DNA of 64,000 nucleotides from Psychrobacter sp. MF31. GTDB taxonomy: Bacteria; Pseudomonadota; Gammaproteobacteria; Pseudomonadales; Moraxellaceae. The position numbers were made by a program, and so were the translations under genes. Shown here one piece after another: positions 46,661-56,517 of the stretch (position 1 is its first letter; every line of letters begins with the position of its first letter). The DNA lies in the NCBI RefSeq assembly GCF_012847335.1, contig NZ_JABBDX010000001.1:186001-250000 (forward strand), in the 5' to 3' direction. Below the pieces are notes generated by a model. The model did no database searches and was not told the DNA's origin. It saw only the letters and a program-made list of their open reading frames with translations.

Positions 46661-46693
46661 CTTACCATTATTTTGGCAAGCTGCCATGGTAAG
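46661..46693. repeat. nested palindrome in the trpG/glnA divergent spacer
   Basis: Outer arms CTTACCA (46661-46667) and TGGTAAG (46687-46693) enclose inner arms TGGCA (46674-46678) and TGCCA (46682-46686). It is about 130 bases from trpG and 250 from glnA. The rest of the 46534-46946 spacer shows no gene. A protein-binding site or RNA hairpin is possible. Confidence 0.5.
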
Positions 46694-46946
46694 CTTGATT
46701 ATAGCCAAAACTAGGGCGCAAAATCCAACCGCAATTGCAAAGTTTGCCCAAAGATTAACCGCTTATTTATTGCAAACCATCATCGCAATCATAAATTTTT
46801 GAAAAGTTCGCTTAACCACTCAAGCAATCTTAATCAGAAATTGTTAAAATAGCCAAAGCTTTTAAGGTTGCAATGATTTAATCGCTTGTATTGTGCTGAC
46901 AACCATCTGCCACCGGCTACCACGACCATCACGAGGAATCTTTTTT

Positions 46947-48356
46947 ATGTCGAATAAATTATTAGAGCTTATTGAATCGTCAAACGCCAAATGGGTGGAT
47001 TTTCGCTTTACCGACACCCGCGGCAAAGAGCATCACATCAGCTTTCCGGCAGCAAGCATTGATGATGAGGTGATCGAAGACGGCAAAATGTTCGATGGCT
47101 CATCAATCGCTGGCTGGAAAGGCGTTGAGGCGTCCGACATGATTTTGCGACCTGATCCTGAAACGGCGTTTATTGACCCGTTTTTTGATGCCGTGACGGT
47201 GGTGGTCACTTGTGACATCATTGAGCCATCAACCTTGCAAGGCTATGAGCGCGATCCACGCTCGATTGCGCGCCGAGCTGAAGAGTATTTAAAATCAACG
47301 GGCATTGGCGATACCGCATTTTTTGGTCCTGAACCTGAGTTTTTTGTGTTCGACGAGGTCAAATGGTCGATCGCCATGTCAGGGGTCAGCCATGCGATTA
47401 TCGCTGAAGAAGCGGCTTGGTCGAGCAATAACAGCTACGAGTGGGGCAATATGGGTCACCGTCCGCGCGTTAAAGGCGGCTATATGCCTGTGCCACCAAT
47501 TGACAGCAGCCAAGATATGCGCTCGGTCATGTGTGAGCGCTTAGAAGAAATTGTCGGCGAGGGCAGCATCGAAGTTCATCACCATGAAGTAGCTCCTTGT
47601 CAGCTTGAAATTGGTGTCGCGTTTAACACCTTGGTTAAAAAAGCCGATGAAGTTCAACAGCTTAAATACGTCGTTCACAACGTTGCTCATCAGTTTGGCA
47701 AAACGGCAACCTTTATGCCAAAGCCAGTCGTTGGCGATAACGGCTCTGGCATGCACGTTCATATGTCGATTTCAAAAGACGGTCAAAACATCTTTTCAGG
47801 CGATGAATATGCTGGTCTTTCGGAAACGGCGCTATATTTTATCGGCGGGATCATCAAGCATGCCCGCGCGCTCAACGCCATCACCAACCCATCGACCAAC
47901 AGCTATAAGCGCCTTGTGCCGCATTATGAAGCGCCGATTAAGCTTGCGTATTCAGCGTCGAACCGCTCAGCGTCAATTCGTATTCCTCACGTGTCAAGCC
48001 CCAAAGCCGTCCGCGTTGAAGCCCGATTCCCTGATCCTGCGGCAAACCCATACTTGACTTTTGCCGCGCTATTAATGGCAGGGCTTGACGGGATTCAAAA
48101 CAAAATCCACCCCGGGGAAGCTGCCGACAAAAACCTTTACGATTTGCCTCCTGAAGAAGGCGCGCAAATCCCAACGGTTGCTGAAAATCTTGAAGTTGCC
48201 TTGCAAGCGCTTAAAGACGACCATGAGTTTTTATTAAAAGGTGATGTGTTTACCAAAGACATGCTTGAAGCCTTTATCGCGCTTAAAGAAGAAGAAGTGC
48301 TGCGCTTGAACATCACCGTTCATCCGGTCGAGTTTGATATGTATTACAGCTGCTAA
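46947..48356 (+). CDS. glnA: type I glutamine synthetase
   Basis: ATP-dependent synthesis of glutamine from glutamate and ammonium; dodecamer. With ATG 46947 it has 469 residues, the E. coli GlnA length, and GAGGA lies upstream. Key parts: [32 protein letters not shown] and the adenylylation-site region NLYDLPPEE, whose Tyr is the target of GlnE in related enzymes. An earlier in-frame start at 46893 is less likely. No linked ntrBC. Confidence 0.97.
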   Translation: MSNKLLELIESSNAKWVDFRFTDTRGKEHHISFPAASIDDEVIEDGKMFDGSSIAGWKGVEASDMILRPDPETAFIDPFFDAVTVVVTCDIIEPSTLQGYERDPRSIARRAEEYLKSTGIGDTAFFGPEPEFFVFDEVKWSIAMSGVSHAIIAEEAAWSSNNSYEWGNMGHRPRVKGGYMPVPPIDSSQDMRSVMCERLEEIVGEGSIEVHHHEVAPCQLEIGVAFNTLVKKADEVQQLKYVVHNVAHQFGKTATFMPKPVVGDNGSGMHVHMSISKDGQNIFSGDEYAGLSETALYFIGGIIKHARALNAITNPSTNSYKRLVPHYEAPIKLAYSASNRSASIRIPHVSSPKAVRVEARFPDPAANPYLTFAALLMAGLDGIQNKIHPGEAADKNLYDLPPEEGAQIPTVAENLEVALQALKDDHEFLLKGDVFTKDMLEAFIALKEEEVLRLNITVHPVEFDMYYSC

Positions 48357-48376
48357 TCTTTATTTTTTTAAAGTTT

Positions 48377-48411
48377 AAAAACCAGTTAGGGGTTGCCTTA
48401 GCTGGTTTTTT
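48377..48411 (+). terminator. glnA terminator
   Basis: AAAACCAG and CTGGTTTT arms of an imperfect hairpin with a T-rich end, just after the glnA stop. Confidence 0.75.
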
Positions 48412-48509
48412 ATTGAGCGCTGATTTTAAAATAGCCTGTTTTTTAGAAAAATATACCGCATAATAAGCTTGATAACGTTAAACAAATTTTTAAAATTTGG
48501 AAAAGTATA

Positions 48510-49319
48510 ATGAAAAAATTTGCAAAATGGCGCGCTTATAAAAGCGTTGGGGCAGTGGTAGTGCTGGCAAGTTTTAGCATGATCGCAATGGCAACGCCCA
48601 TTTATAAAGTCGTTGATGACAGCGGTCGCATCACTTTTACCGACAACCCGCAGCATTATGAAAATCAAGCCGGAAAAACGATTACCCCTGTTGCCGTTTC
48701 TGAAAGTACGGCGCTATTAAATAATCGCACCGCAAACAATCAAGCTGTAAGCCAACCTGCGCCGCCTCAGCAAACAAATCATCAAAACAGTTCGCAAAGT
48801 ACGGCAGCAAACAATGCTCAAACCAGTAACGAAAACAGCAGCAAAACCAAACCGCAACTGCCAAGCCCCAGTTATCAGCTAACCATGACCGAGCCTTCAG
48901 CTGAACGCGCTTATCGTCGCCCTGCACAAAATATCGTGGTCAATTTGCAAGTCAAGCCTGCGCTTAAATCAAGCGATAGTGTCACCATTTATATCGATGG
49001 CGCAGCGATTGCTCAAGGCTTAAGTGCAAACGTTCCTACCGTCGATTTAATGCCAGGGCAGCATACCATCAGCGCAGCGATTACCAACAAATCAGGTCAA
49101 ACAATCTCCCAAGTCTCGCAGACGGTTTATGTCATCCAAAACACGACCGTTTTGCAAAATAATAAAAAAATTGCGGCGCAGCTGCAAGCTTATGAGCGGC
49201 TATCGTTGCCACAAAAAATACTGCTTAAACTCCGTCAGGACAACATCAACCAAGCCGAAGCCGCTAAAAAACGTCAAACCGCGCCTAATGATCCCTTTGG
49301 CGCGTTGATTGGAAAGTAA
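48510..49319 (+). CDS. DUF4124-domain secreted protein
   Basis: Protein of 269 residues with a signal peptide (residues 1-29) and an N-terminal DUF4124 segment (PIYKVVDDSGRITFTDNP). A Gln/Asn/Ser-rich low-complexity linker follows, then a beta-rich region (KSSDSVTIYIDG, VPTVDLMPGQHTISAAI). Related proteins are periplasmic; their function is unknown. It follows glnA but is separated from it by a terminator. Confidence 0.9.
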   Translation: MKKFAKWRAYKSVGAVVVLASFSMIAMATPIYKVVDDSGRITFTDNPQHYENQAGKTITPVAVSESTALLNNRTANNQAVSQPAPPQQTNHQNSSQSTAANNAQTSNENSSKTKPQLPSPSYQLTMTEPSAERAYRRPAQNIVVNLQVKPALKSSDSVTIYIDGAAIAQGLSANVPTVDLMPGQHTISAAITNKSGQTISQVSQTVYVIQNTTVLQNNKKIAAQLQAYERLSLPQKILLKLRQDNINQAEAAKKRQTAPNDPFGALIGK

Positions 49320-49331
49320 ATGGGCAATAAA

Positions 49332-49359
49332 AAAGGCAACCTAAATTTAGATTGCCTTT
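49332..49359. terminator. bidirectional terminator between the DUF4124 and SIMPL genes
   Basis: AAAGGCAA / TTGCCTTT arms continued by CTAAA / TTTAG after one mismatch. It lies between convergent genes. Confidence 0.8.
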
Positions 49360-49382
49360 GGTTTAACATCTGTTCTAAATAC

Positions 49383-50102
49383 TTATTTGGTCAGCTCAAT
49401 CGTACCATTTGCGGTAACCGAAATGGTGCTATTTCCCGACTCAAAGTTTTGGCTTGGAACCGAAGCATCCGCCGATTCTGCTTTCATGCTCATGGTTCTA
49501 AATACTGGAACCGGATATTGATTTCCCGTATTTAAATTGACATTGACCACGCGGTAGCCACGAGCATCCCAAGCGCGGGTTAAGTTTTTCGCTTGGTTTT
49601 GAAAGGCGCGCGAGGCTTCGGTCATTAAGCGCTGCTCGATTGTTGCTTTTTTAGCGTTAGAGACGCCAAAGTTTAGACTATCCATCACCATGATTGATTG
49701 CAAATCAGCAATCAGCTGGCTGGTCGCAGTAAAATCGGTGCTCTTAATATCGATATTGGCTTGACCGGTCCAGCCAATGATTTTATCATTTTTATCATAG
49801 CGTGGGTAAGTGCTTTGCTGACCGGTGCTGACGGTCACGCTTGGATAGCGCTTGGCAATATTAAGAGCACTGTTAACCGCCGTATTTAACTGGGTGGCAA
49901 GCGATTTGGCATCGGGAGCTTGCGCCTTTTTATAAAGGCTTGCGCGAACTTCGTCGTTGGCAACTTCTTCTTTAACTTCACTTTGAAAAGTGACTTGGTC
50001 GTAACCTGTAGGGGCTGCTTGAGCATTCATAGCTGCAGCGGTAAGTAGTCCTGCTGAACTCATAGCAATAATACTCCTAGCAGTAAGAAACTTTCTCATC
50101 AT
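49383..50102 (-). CDS. SIMPL-domain (DUF541) periplasmic protein
   Basis: Protein of 239 residues with a signal peptide (cleavage near AQAAP, residue 30) and a SIMPL domain: long repeated-helix segments with VSTGQQSTYPRYD and TGQANIDIKSTDF. Family members are secreted or periplasmic; oxidative stress and outer-membrane roles have been proposed. No catalytic motif. Starts ATG 50102 or 50099 after GAGGA. Confidence 0.88.
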   Translation of the reverse strand: MMRKFLTARSIIAMSSAGLLTAAAMNAQAAPTGYDQVTFQSEVKEEVANDEVRASLYKKAQAPDAKSLATQLNTAVNSALNIAKRYPSVTVSTGQQSTYPRYDKNDKIIGWTGQANIDIKSTDFTATSQLIADLQSIMVMDSLNFGVSNAKKATIEQRLMTEASRAFQNQAKNLTRAWDARGYRVVNVNLNTGNQYPVPVFRTMSMKAESADASVPSQNFESGNSTISVTANGTIELTK

Positions 50103-50232
50103 AGTATCCTCAATAATAAAAATTGCAATAGTCTGAAGGCTAAAATAGCAAATTTTGATAAATATTCTATGATGATTTTGTCAATAATAGGGCATAATTA
50201 ACCAAATTTTGGCAATAAAAGCGCAATAAGGC

Positions 50233-50260
50233 TTGAATTTGTGCTTAGTTCTTGTATAAT
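50233..50260 (+). promoter_or_regulatory. ffs promoter
   Basis: TTGAAT at 50233-50238, 16 bases, TATAAT at 50255-50260. Start expected near 50267, matching the RNA 5' end. Confidence 0.75.
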
Positions 50261-50266
50261 CATCCT

Positions 50267-50377
<111 letters not shown>

Positions 50378-50691
50378 TTTTTTTGCCTAAAATTTGACCA
50401 CGCTAAACTTTTAATTGCTACTCGCTATTTGGCGAGTTTTTTATTTGCCAAATCAATTTAGCGGCTACTGCAATGACTTTTCTTAATTTGTTGATCCTCG
50501 TTTTTCCAAAAATCTACCAAAATCGCTTATAATAGCTATTCAAACTGGTTTGGTATTTTGGACAAATTAATGCTCAATCAAGTCATGACTTAAGATGATT
50601 TTGATTACCTAGCACGTCGCTAGATAAAAAAGCTTAAGCAGTTTGAGTAATTAAAATTTGAAATTTAGGGGATTAATTTTGGGCGGCAACA

Positions 50692-51510
50692 ATGAGTGAC
50701 ACAAAAGATATTGCCAAAGCCCAAGCTAATTTGGTAGAGGGTAACCAAGATCGGCAATTATTGCAGCGCTTAAGACAACAGCAGCAGCGACAAATTTTGG
50801 CGATGATGGGAATTAGCGCTTGGGTTCGACCGACCACAGCAACAGTAACTATCAGTAGTATTGTGGCAGATGATGGCAATAATGATGCGATCTTAGCCTT
50901 ACCAACGTCCCAAAGCCCAGTCGTCAGTAGCCATCAAATTCCTCAGTCTACTGATATAGCGATTACTGAACCACCAATTTCTTATTCAAATGATGAGATC
51001 GTTAATTCAGATTTGACCATCAATGCGCCTGCGGATGATGAGTTAAGTCACGATTTTTTTGATGAAAAAATTTTTGAAAACGAAGCTTTTGATGGCGAAT
51101 TAGAGAAAGGTCAATCATCGATCATTACTGAGCCGAAGGAGCTGACCCTTGCGCCGTTTGCGCTAGAGGGAGCAAGGTTTCAAGATTGGGTGTTGATTGT
51201 GGATGTCAGTAAATTGTCAAAAGAGGGTGAGCAGCTTTGGCGCAATATTACTACCGCCTTGACCTTATCATGTACGCCTTTTTCTTTTCCCATTTGTTCA
51301 GGAATGACGACGCAAACGCTTGCCAATGCCAGTTTTGCAGGTTACATTTTTAACCTTGGTCGCGAGGACATTCACATTGGGGCGCTGACTGAATTGCCTG
51401 AGGGCGTTTTGCACCCAAATATTCGCCCGCTACCCACATTAGATGCTATGCTAGAAGATGCAAGCTTAAAACGTGACTTTTGGCAACAAATTTCAACCCG
51501 TTCATTATGA
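50692..51510 (+). CDS. putative divergent HolD (DNA polymerase III psi subunit)
   Basis: Protein of 272 residues with no clear family. Two regions recall E. coli HolD (psi): the early MMGISAW with hydrophobic strand TVTIS, and the end FNLGREDIHIG, PTLDAMLEDASL and FWQQIS, which parallel the LGITQW, W+LG and LWQQI parts of psi. If so, it is about twice the usual length because of a long acidic, low-complexity insert (about residues 70-165). HolD joins the clamp loader to SSB through chi. The match rests on short motifs only. It lies 52 bases upstream of serC. Confidence 0.5.
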   Translation: MSDTKDIAKAQANLVEGNQDRQLLQRLRQQQQRQILAMMGISAWVRPTTATVTISSIVADDGNNDAILALPTSQSPVVSSHQIPQSTDIAITEPPISYSNDEIVNSDLTINAPADDELSHDFFDEKIFENEAFDGELEKGQSSIITEPKELTLAPFALEGARFQDWVLIVDVSKLSKEGEQLWRNITTALTLSCTPFSFPICSGMTTQTLANASFAGYIFNLGREDIHIGALTELPEGVLHPNIRPLPTLDAMLEDASLKRDFWQQISTRSL

Positions 51511-51562
51511 TTTTGACTGACCCATTGACCCATAAAGATGCCATCGATAAAGGATAATGCTC

Positions 51563-52669
51563 ATGAGTAATAATAACCCAAAGCGCCTTGCCAATTTTTG
51601 TGCAGGTCCTGCCACCATGCCGACCGACGTTCTTGCTCGCGCTCAAGCGGAATTACTTGATTGGGAAGGTCGCGGGCTGTCGGTGATGGAAGTGAGCCAC
51701 CGCAGCGCGGATTATATTGCCATGACCCAAAATGCCGAAGCCAAATTGCGCCGATTGATGGGTATTCCTGAAAATTATAAAGTGCTGTTTTTACAAGGTG
51801 GTGCGAGTTTGCAATTTTCTGCCATTCCGCTGAACTTATTGAATGGCAAGACGGCAGATTATTTAACGACCGGAACGTGGTCAAAAAAAGCCGTGAAAGA
51901 AGCTGAGCGCTATGCCAAATTGGGACTTGGTACAGTGAATCAAGTAGCAAGCGGCGAGAGCACGAAATTTACCGACGTTCCTGATCAAAGTGAGTGGAAA
52001 CTGAGCGACAATGCGGCTTATTTTCATTACTGCGCGAATGAAACCATTCATGGCTTACAAATCTTTGAGCCGCCCAAGGTTGATGCGCCTATCATTGCCG
52101 ATATGTCGTCTTGCATTTTGTCGCAGCCGATTGACGTCACCAAATTTGCTATGATTTACGCGGGCGCGCAAAAAAATATCGGTCCTGCTGGCTTGACCAT
52201 TGTTATCATCCGCGAGGACTTGTTTGGTAATGTTAGCGAGTGGTGCCCGATGCTGCTCAACTACGAGCACCAAGCCGAAAAAGAATCGATGTCAAATACC
52301 CCTGCCACCTATTCTTGGTATTTAGCAGGACTGGTGTTTGATTGGTTAGAAGCACAAGGCGGCGTTGAAGCCATCGGCAAAATTAATGAACAAAAAGCCA
52401 AATTGCTTTATGACACCATTGATAACAGCAGTTTTTATCACAATGCGGTTGCCAAAGCGCACCGCTCAATCATGAACGTGCCGTTTACCTTAAAAGACAG
52501 CAGCCTTGATAAGCTGTTTTTAGAAGAGTCAGAAAAAGCCGGACTCTTAAATCTCAAAGGTCACCGCGAAGTTGGCGGAATGCGCGCCAGCATCTATAAC
52601 GCTGTACCGCTTGAGTGGGTTGAGCAATTGGTCGACTTTATGCATAAGTTTGAACAAAAGCATGGCTAG
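51563..52669 (+). CDS. serC: phosphoserine aminotransferase
   Basis: PLP aminotransferase in serine (and pyridoxine) synthesis, 368 residues from ATG 51563, which is 8 bases after AGGA; an ATG at 51557 is too close. Motifs: NFCAGPATMP at the start, GGASLQFSAIP, and the PLP Lys region YAGAQKNIGPAG. The last 8 bases overlap the start of the transporter gene downstream. Confidence 0.97.
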   Translation: MSNNNPKRLANFCAGPATMPTDVLARAQAELLDWEGRGLSVMEVSHRSADYIAMTQNAEAKLRRLMGIPENYKVLFLQGGASLQFSAIPLNLLNGKTADYLTTGTWSKKAVKEAERYAKLGLGTVNQVASGESTKFTDVPDQSEWKLSDNAAYFHYCANETIHGLQIFEPPKVDAPIIADMSSCILSQPIDVTKFAMIYAGAQKNIGPAGLTIVIIREDLFGNVSEWCPMLLNYEHQAEKESMSNTPATYSWYLAGLVFDWLEAQGGVEAIGKINEQKAKLLYDTIDNSSFYHNAVAKAHRSIMNVPFTLKDSSLDKLFLEESEKAGLLNLKGHREVGGMRASIYNAVPLEWVEQLVDFMHKFEQKHG

Positions 52670-54506
52670 CCTGCGTTTGGCATTAACAAAGCGTTTGCTG
52701 CCTTTAGTATTGATGGCGGCAAGCGCTTTGCCATTATTTGCGATTGCCGCGCCCATCACCACCACGGCGCTTGGTCATAACAGCACGGCAAAATATACGC
52801 AAGTTTCCCATTTGCCGTATGCCAACCCAAATGCACCGATTGGCGGCACGTTATCGCTTGAGGCGCGCGGCAGCTTTAATGCTGCAAACAAATGGATGAC
52901 CACAGGCGTGCCGATGATTGGCACCGATTACCTTTATGATACCTTGATGACCGGCTCGCTTGACGAAGCCTTCACCATGTATCCGCAGCTTGCGACCAGT
53001 GCCACCTTTGACCCTGACGATACGAGCTGGATTGTTTATCATCTCGATCCAAAAGCGCGGTTTTGGGATGGCACGCCCGTCACCAGTGCGGATGTTAAAG
53101 CCACTTATGAGGCGCTATTAACCAAAGGTCCCATGTTCGTTCGCAGTTATTTGGGTGATATTAAAAGTATTGAATCTCTTGATAAGCACCGCGTCAAATT
53201 CAACTTTGCCAACAGTGACAATAAAGAAATTTTATTAACCGTTGGTCAGTTTCCTATTTTTGCCAAATCCTCCATTGATAAAGATTTTGAAAAGATCAGC
53301 TTAAAGCCTTTAATGGGAAGTGGACCTTATAAATTAGGTCGCGTTGAGGCTGGGCGCTCGGTCAGCTACGTCCGTGATCCCAACTATTGGGGCTGGCAAG
53401 TGATGGCAAACCGCGGCAGATTTAATTTTAAAAATATTAAATTTATTTATTATCAAAGTGATGAGATTGCCTTTGAGGGGTTTAAAGCGGGACAATACCG
53501 CTTTCGATCTGAAAGCAAAGCGGCGAATTGGGCAACCGGCTATAATTTTCCGGCAGTCAAAGCAGGGCTCATTGAAAGAGAAGCCATCCCAAGCGCCAAT
53601 CCTGTAGCGATGCAGGGTCTGGTTATGAATCAGCGCCGCAAGATTTTTCAAGACATTCGCGTGCGCGAAGCATTAACGCTCGCTTATGACTTTGAATGGA
53701 TGAATAAAACCCTTTTTCATCATCAATATGAGCGCTTGCAAAGTTATTTTCACGGCTCAGAGCTTGCGGCTGTGGGCGCGCCATCAACCGCGGAGCTTGC
53801 TGTATTGTTGCCACTTTTGGACAAGCTTGAGCCGATTCAGCGTCAAGCGGTGCTTGCGCCTTGGCAGTCACCGAAATCTGACGGCAGCGGCTTTAACCGT
53901 GACAATTTGCTAAAAGCGCGAAAATTGCTGCTATCTGCCGGATTTTTTTATAAAAATATGCAGTTATATCAGCCTGATGGTAAACGCGCGGCACTTGAGA
54001 TTTTAATAGAGGATGAAAAGCTTTCTCGCGTGATTTTACCTTATGCCCGAAACCTTGAGCGCTTGGGCTTTAAGGTTCAGCTTCGGCAGGTCGATAACGC
54101 GCAATATTATGAACGAATGCGCCGCTTTGATTTTGATATGACAATGGATAATTTTGCGCAGAGTTTATCCCCTGGCACCGAGCAAGCGGCGTATTGGGGC
54201 AGCGCGGCGGCAGATGAAGCAGGTAATAACAATACCATGGGAATAAAAAACGCGGCGATAGATAGCGTGATTGCTAAGCTTGGGAATGCCAAAAACCGCA
54301 ACGAAATCATTCTTTATACCAAAGTTTTAGACAGATTGTTGCGAGCAGGACATTATTTAGTGCCGCTTTATGGCAAAACGACAACAACGGTCGCCTATTG
54401 GGATGAGTACCGCCACGTGGATAAATTGCCAAGCAACGCCATTGGCATAGATTATTGGTGGTCGGATAAACAAGCGGCGGCGCGTGTAGACGACTATTTA
54501 AAATAA
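52662..54506 (+). CDS. yejA: YejA-type peptide ABC transporter substrate-binding protein
   Basis: Periplasmic solute-binding protein, 614 residues, of SBP family 5. A signal peptide runs to about residue 30 (LVLMAASALPLFAIAAP), then LPYANPNAPIGGTLSLEARGSF, typical for YejA. The start ATG 52662 lies inside the serC stop region. It would feed the YejBEF importer, known for peptides and for microcin C uptake in E. coli. The lack of a clear ribosome binding site suggests coupling to serC. Confidence 0.92.
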   Translation: MASLRLALTKRLLPLVLMAASALPLFAIAAPITTTALGHNSTAKYTQVSHLPYANPNAPIGGTLSLEARGSFNAANKWMTTGVPMIGTDYLYDTLMTGSLDEAFTMYPQLATSATFDPDDTSWIVYHLDPKARFWDGTPVTSADVKATYEALLTKGPMFVRSYLGDIKSIESLDKHRVKFNFANSDNKEILLTVGQFPIFAKSSIDKDFEKISLKPLMGSGPYKLGRVEAGRSVSYVRDPNYWGWQVMANRGRFNFKNIKFIYYQSDEIAFEGFKAGQYRFRSESKAANWATGYNFPAVKAGLIEREAIPSANPVAMQGLVMNQRRKIFQDIRVREALTLAYDFEWMNKTLFHHQYERLQSYFHGSELAAVGAPSTAELAVLLPLLDKLEPIQRQAVLAPWQSPKSDGSGFNRDNLLKARKLLLSAGFFYKNMQLYQPDGKRAALEILIEDEKLSRVILPYARNLERLGFKVQLRQVDNAQYYERMRRFDFDMTMDNFAQSLSPGTEQAAYWGSAAADEAGNNNTMGIKNAAIDSVIAKLGNAKNRNEIILYTKVLDRLLRAGHYLVPLYGKTTTTVAYWDEYRHVDKLPSNAIGIDYWWSDKQAAARVDDYLK

Positions 54507-54603
54507 GCGCCGATTTAAAATAAAAATCACTAATTTTATATTGCTAAAATAAAACTTTACTAAATTAAAAATTAGTTTAAAAAAACCATGATTAGGAGAC
54601 GAT

Positions 54604-55383
54604 ATGAGCCTACAAATCTATCCCATCAAAGCCTTTACCGACAATTATATTTGGACGCTCATCAACCAAAGCAACCACCAAGCCATCGTGATTGATCCCG
54701 GTCAAGCGGCGCCTGTGATTGAGTATTTAAGCGCTAATGGCTTGGAGTTGACCGCAATTTGGGTGACCCACAATCATCATGACCATACTGGTGGCGTGGC
54801 AGAATTGCAAGAGCATTTCCCAATGACCCATATCGTCGCCCACAATGAGCATGGCGTGGCGCAAGACCAAGCGGTTAAAGAAGGTAGTACAGTCAATGCG
54901 TGGTGTCATGCCGCGCAAGTTTGGGAAGTCGCAGGACATACGGCAAATCATTTGGCATATGTTCTTGATATTGAAGGTAAAAAGCATATCTTTTGCGGCG
55001 ATACGCTGTTTAGCGGTGGCTGTGGTCGGGTGTTTACCGGAACGATTGAGCAGCTATTTGACAGCTTAACGCGATTGGCAAGCTTACCTGAGGACAGCTT
55101 GTTTTATCCGGCTCATGAATATACCCAAAGTAATTTGCGCTTTGGGCTGACGATTGAGCCTGACAATATCGACATTCAAGAGGCACTTATTGATGCCCAA
55201 GCCAAAACCGCGAAAGGTATCCCAACGCTTCCAGTAACTTTAGCTCATGAGCGCGCGGTTAACGTGTTTTTGCGAACCTCTGAGTCAAGTGTGATTGCAG
55301 GAGCAAGTGGTCAAACGCCATTGCCCGATGATAAGCCATTGACGGTATTTGCGGCGCTTCGTGAACTTAAAAACAATTTTTAG
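54604..55383 (+). CDS. gloB: hydroxyacylglutathione hydrolase (glyoxalase II)
   Basis: Splits S-D-lactoylglutathione to lactate and glutathione. 259 residues with the metallo-beta-lactamase motif THNHHDHTGG, CGDTLFSGGCGR, and HEYTQSNLRF. An AGGAG site precedes the start. It sits between yejA and yejB, an unusual place, with gaps of 97 and 75 bases, so it may be co-transcribed with the transporter. Confidence 0.96.
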   Translation: MSLQIYPIKAFTDNYIWTLINQSNHQAIVIDPGQAAPVIEYLSANGLELTAIWVTHNHHDHTGGVAELQEHFPMTHIVAHNEHGVAQDQAVKEGSTVNAWCHAAQVWEVAGHTANHLAYVLDIEGKKHIFCGDTLFSGGCGRVFTGTIEQLFDSLTRLASLPEDSLFYPAHEYTQSNLRFGLTIEPDNIDIQEALIDAQAKTAKGIPTLPVTLAHERAVNVFLRTSESSVIAGASGQTPLPDDKPLTVFAALRELKNNF

Positions 55384-55458
55384 ACTTTGAAGATTTATTT
55401 TAAGTTATTGATTAAGCTGTGATTTTTTTTAACCTTAACTCAACGATAGGACGGCGCT

Positions 55459-56517
55459 ATGGGACGATATATCATCAAACGTTTGCTGCTGATCATCCCA
55501 ACGCTATTTCTCATTTTGCTGGCAAATTTTGTGATTGTACAAGCTGCCCCCGGAGGTCCTGTTGAGCAGCAAATCGCGCAAATTGAGCAAGCGGCAAAAA
55601 TGGGCGCGGTTGAGGGCAATATCGGCAGCGGTAACAACAGCACCTATCAAGGCACTCGCGGCTTGTCTGAGGACATGGTCGCGGCGATCAATAAGCAATA
55701 TGGCTTTGACAAATCCGCCCCCGAGCGCTTTTGGTTGATGCTAAAAAATTACGCCAAGCTTGATTTTGGGGAGTCGTTTTTTAAAGGTCAATCGGTCACC
55801 GAATTAATTCTTGAAAAAATGCCCGTGTCCATATCGCTTGGGCTTTGGAGCACTTTGCTGATTTATCTGATTGCCATTCCGCTTGGCATTTATAAAGCCA
55901 TTCACCACAATTCCATGATGGATAAAACTACGGCAATGCTGCTTGCGGTCGGTCACGCGGTTCCGGTGTTTGTATTTACGGTAATTTTATTGGTATTTTT
56001 TGCAGGGGGCAGCTATTGGCATATCTTTCCGCTGCAAGGGCTGACCTCCGAAAACTTTGCGGACTTAAGCTTGTTTGGCAAAGTTAAAGATTACTTTTGG
56101 CATTTGGCGCTGCCGCTATTGGCAAGTACGATTGGCGGCTTTGCAGGGCTTACGTATTTGACCAAGTTTAGCTTTTTGGAGGAGCTTGGCAAGCAGTACG
56201 TGTTGACCGCCCGCGCCAAAGGTTTGGGGTCGCGGCAAGTGCTTTACGGTCACGTATTTCGAAATGCCATGCTGATTATTATCGCGGGGATTCCGTCCGC
56301 CATCGTTGGGATATTTTTTACCGGCAACTTTTTGATTGAGATTATTTTTAAGCTTGATGGCTTGGGACTTTTAGGGTTTGAGGCCATTGTTCAGCGGGAT
56401 TATCCGGTGATTTTTGGAACGCTATTTATTTTTACCTTGGTTGGGCTGCTGCTGCAACTTATTAGCGATGTCAGCTATCAGCTGATTGACCCGCGAATTG
56501 ATTTTGAGGGTCGCTAA
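55459..56517 (+). CDS. yejB: ABC transporter permease YejB
   Basis: Inner-membrane permease of the peptide importer, 352 residues, about six membrane segments. It has the conserved RAKGLG loop in the cytoplasmic EAA region. Preceded by AGGA. Its stop shares a base with the start of yejE (TAATG-type overlap). Confidence 0.94.
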   Translation: MGRYIIKRLLLIIPTLFLILLANFVIVQAAPGGPVEQQIAQIEQAAKMGAVEGNIGSGNNSTYQGTRGLSEDMVAAINKQYGFDKSAPERFWLMLKNYAKLDFGESFFKGQSVTELILEKMPVSISLGLWSTLLIYLIAIPLGIYKAIHHNSMMDKTTAMLLAVGHAVPVFVFTVILLVFFAGGSYWHIFPLQGLTSENFADLSLFGKVKDYFWHLALPLLASTIGGFAGLTYLTKFSFLEELGKQYVLTARAKGLGSRQVLYGHVFRNAMLIIIAGIPSAIVGIFFTGNFLIEIIFKLDGLGLLGFEAIVQRDYPVIFGTLFIFTLVGLLLQLISDVSYQLIDPRIDFEGR

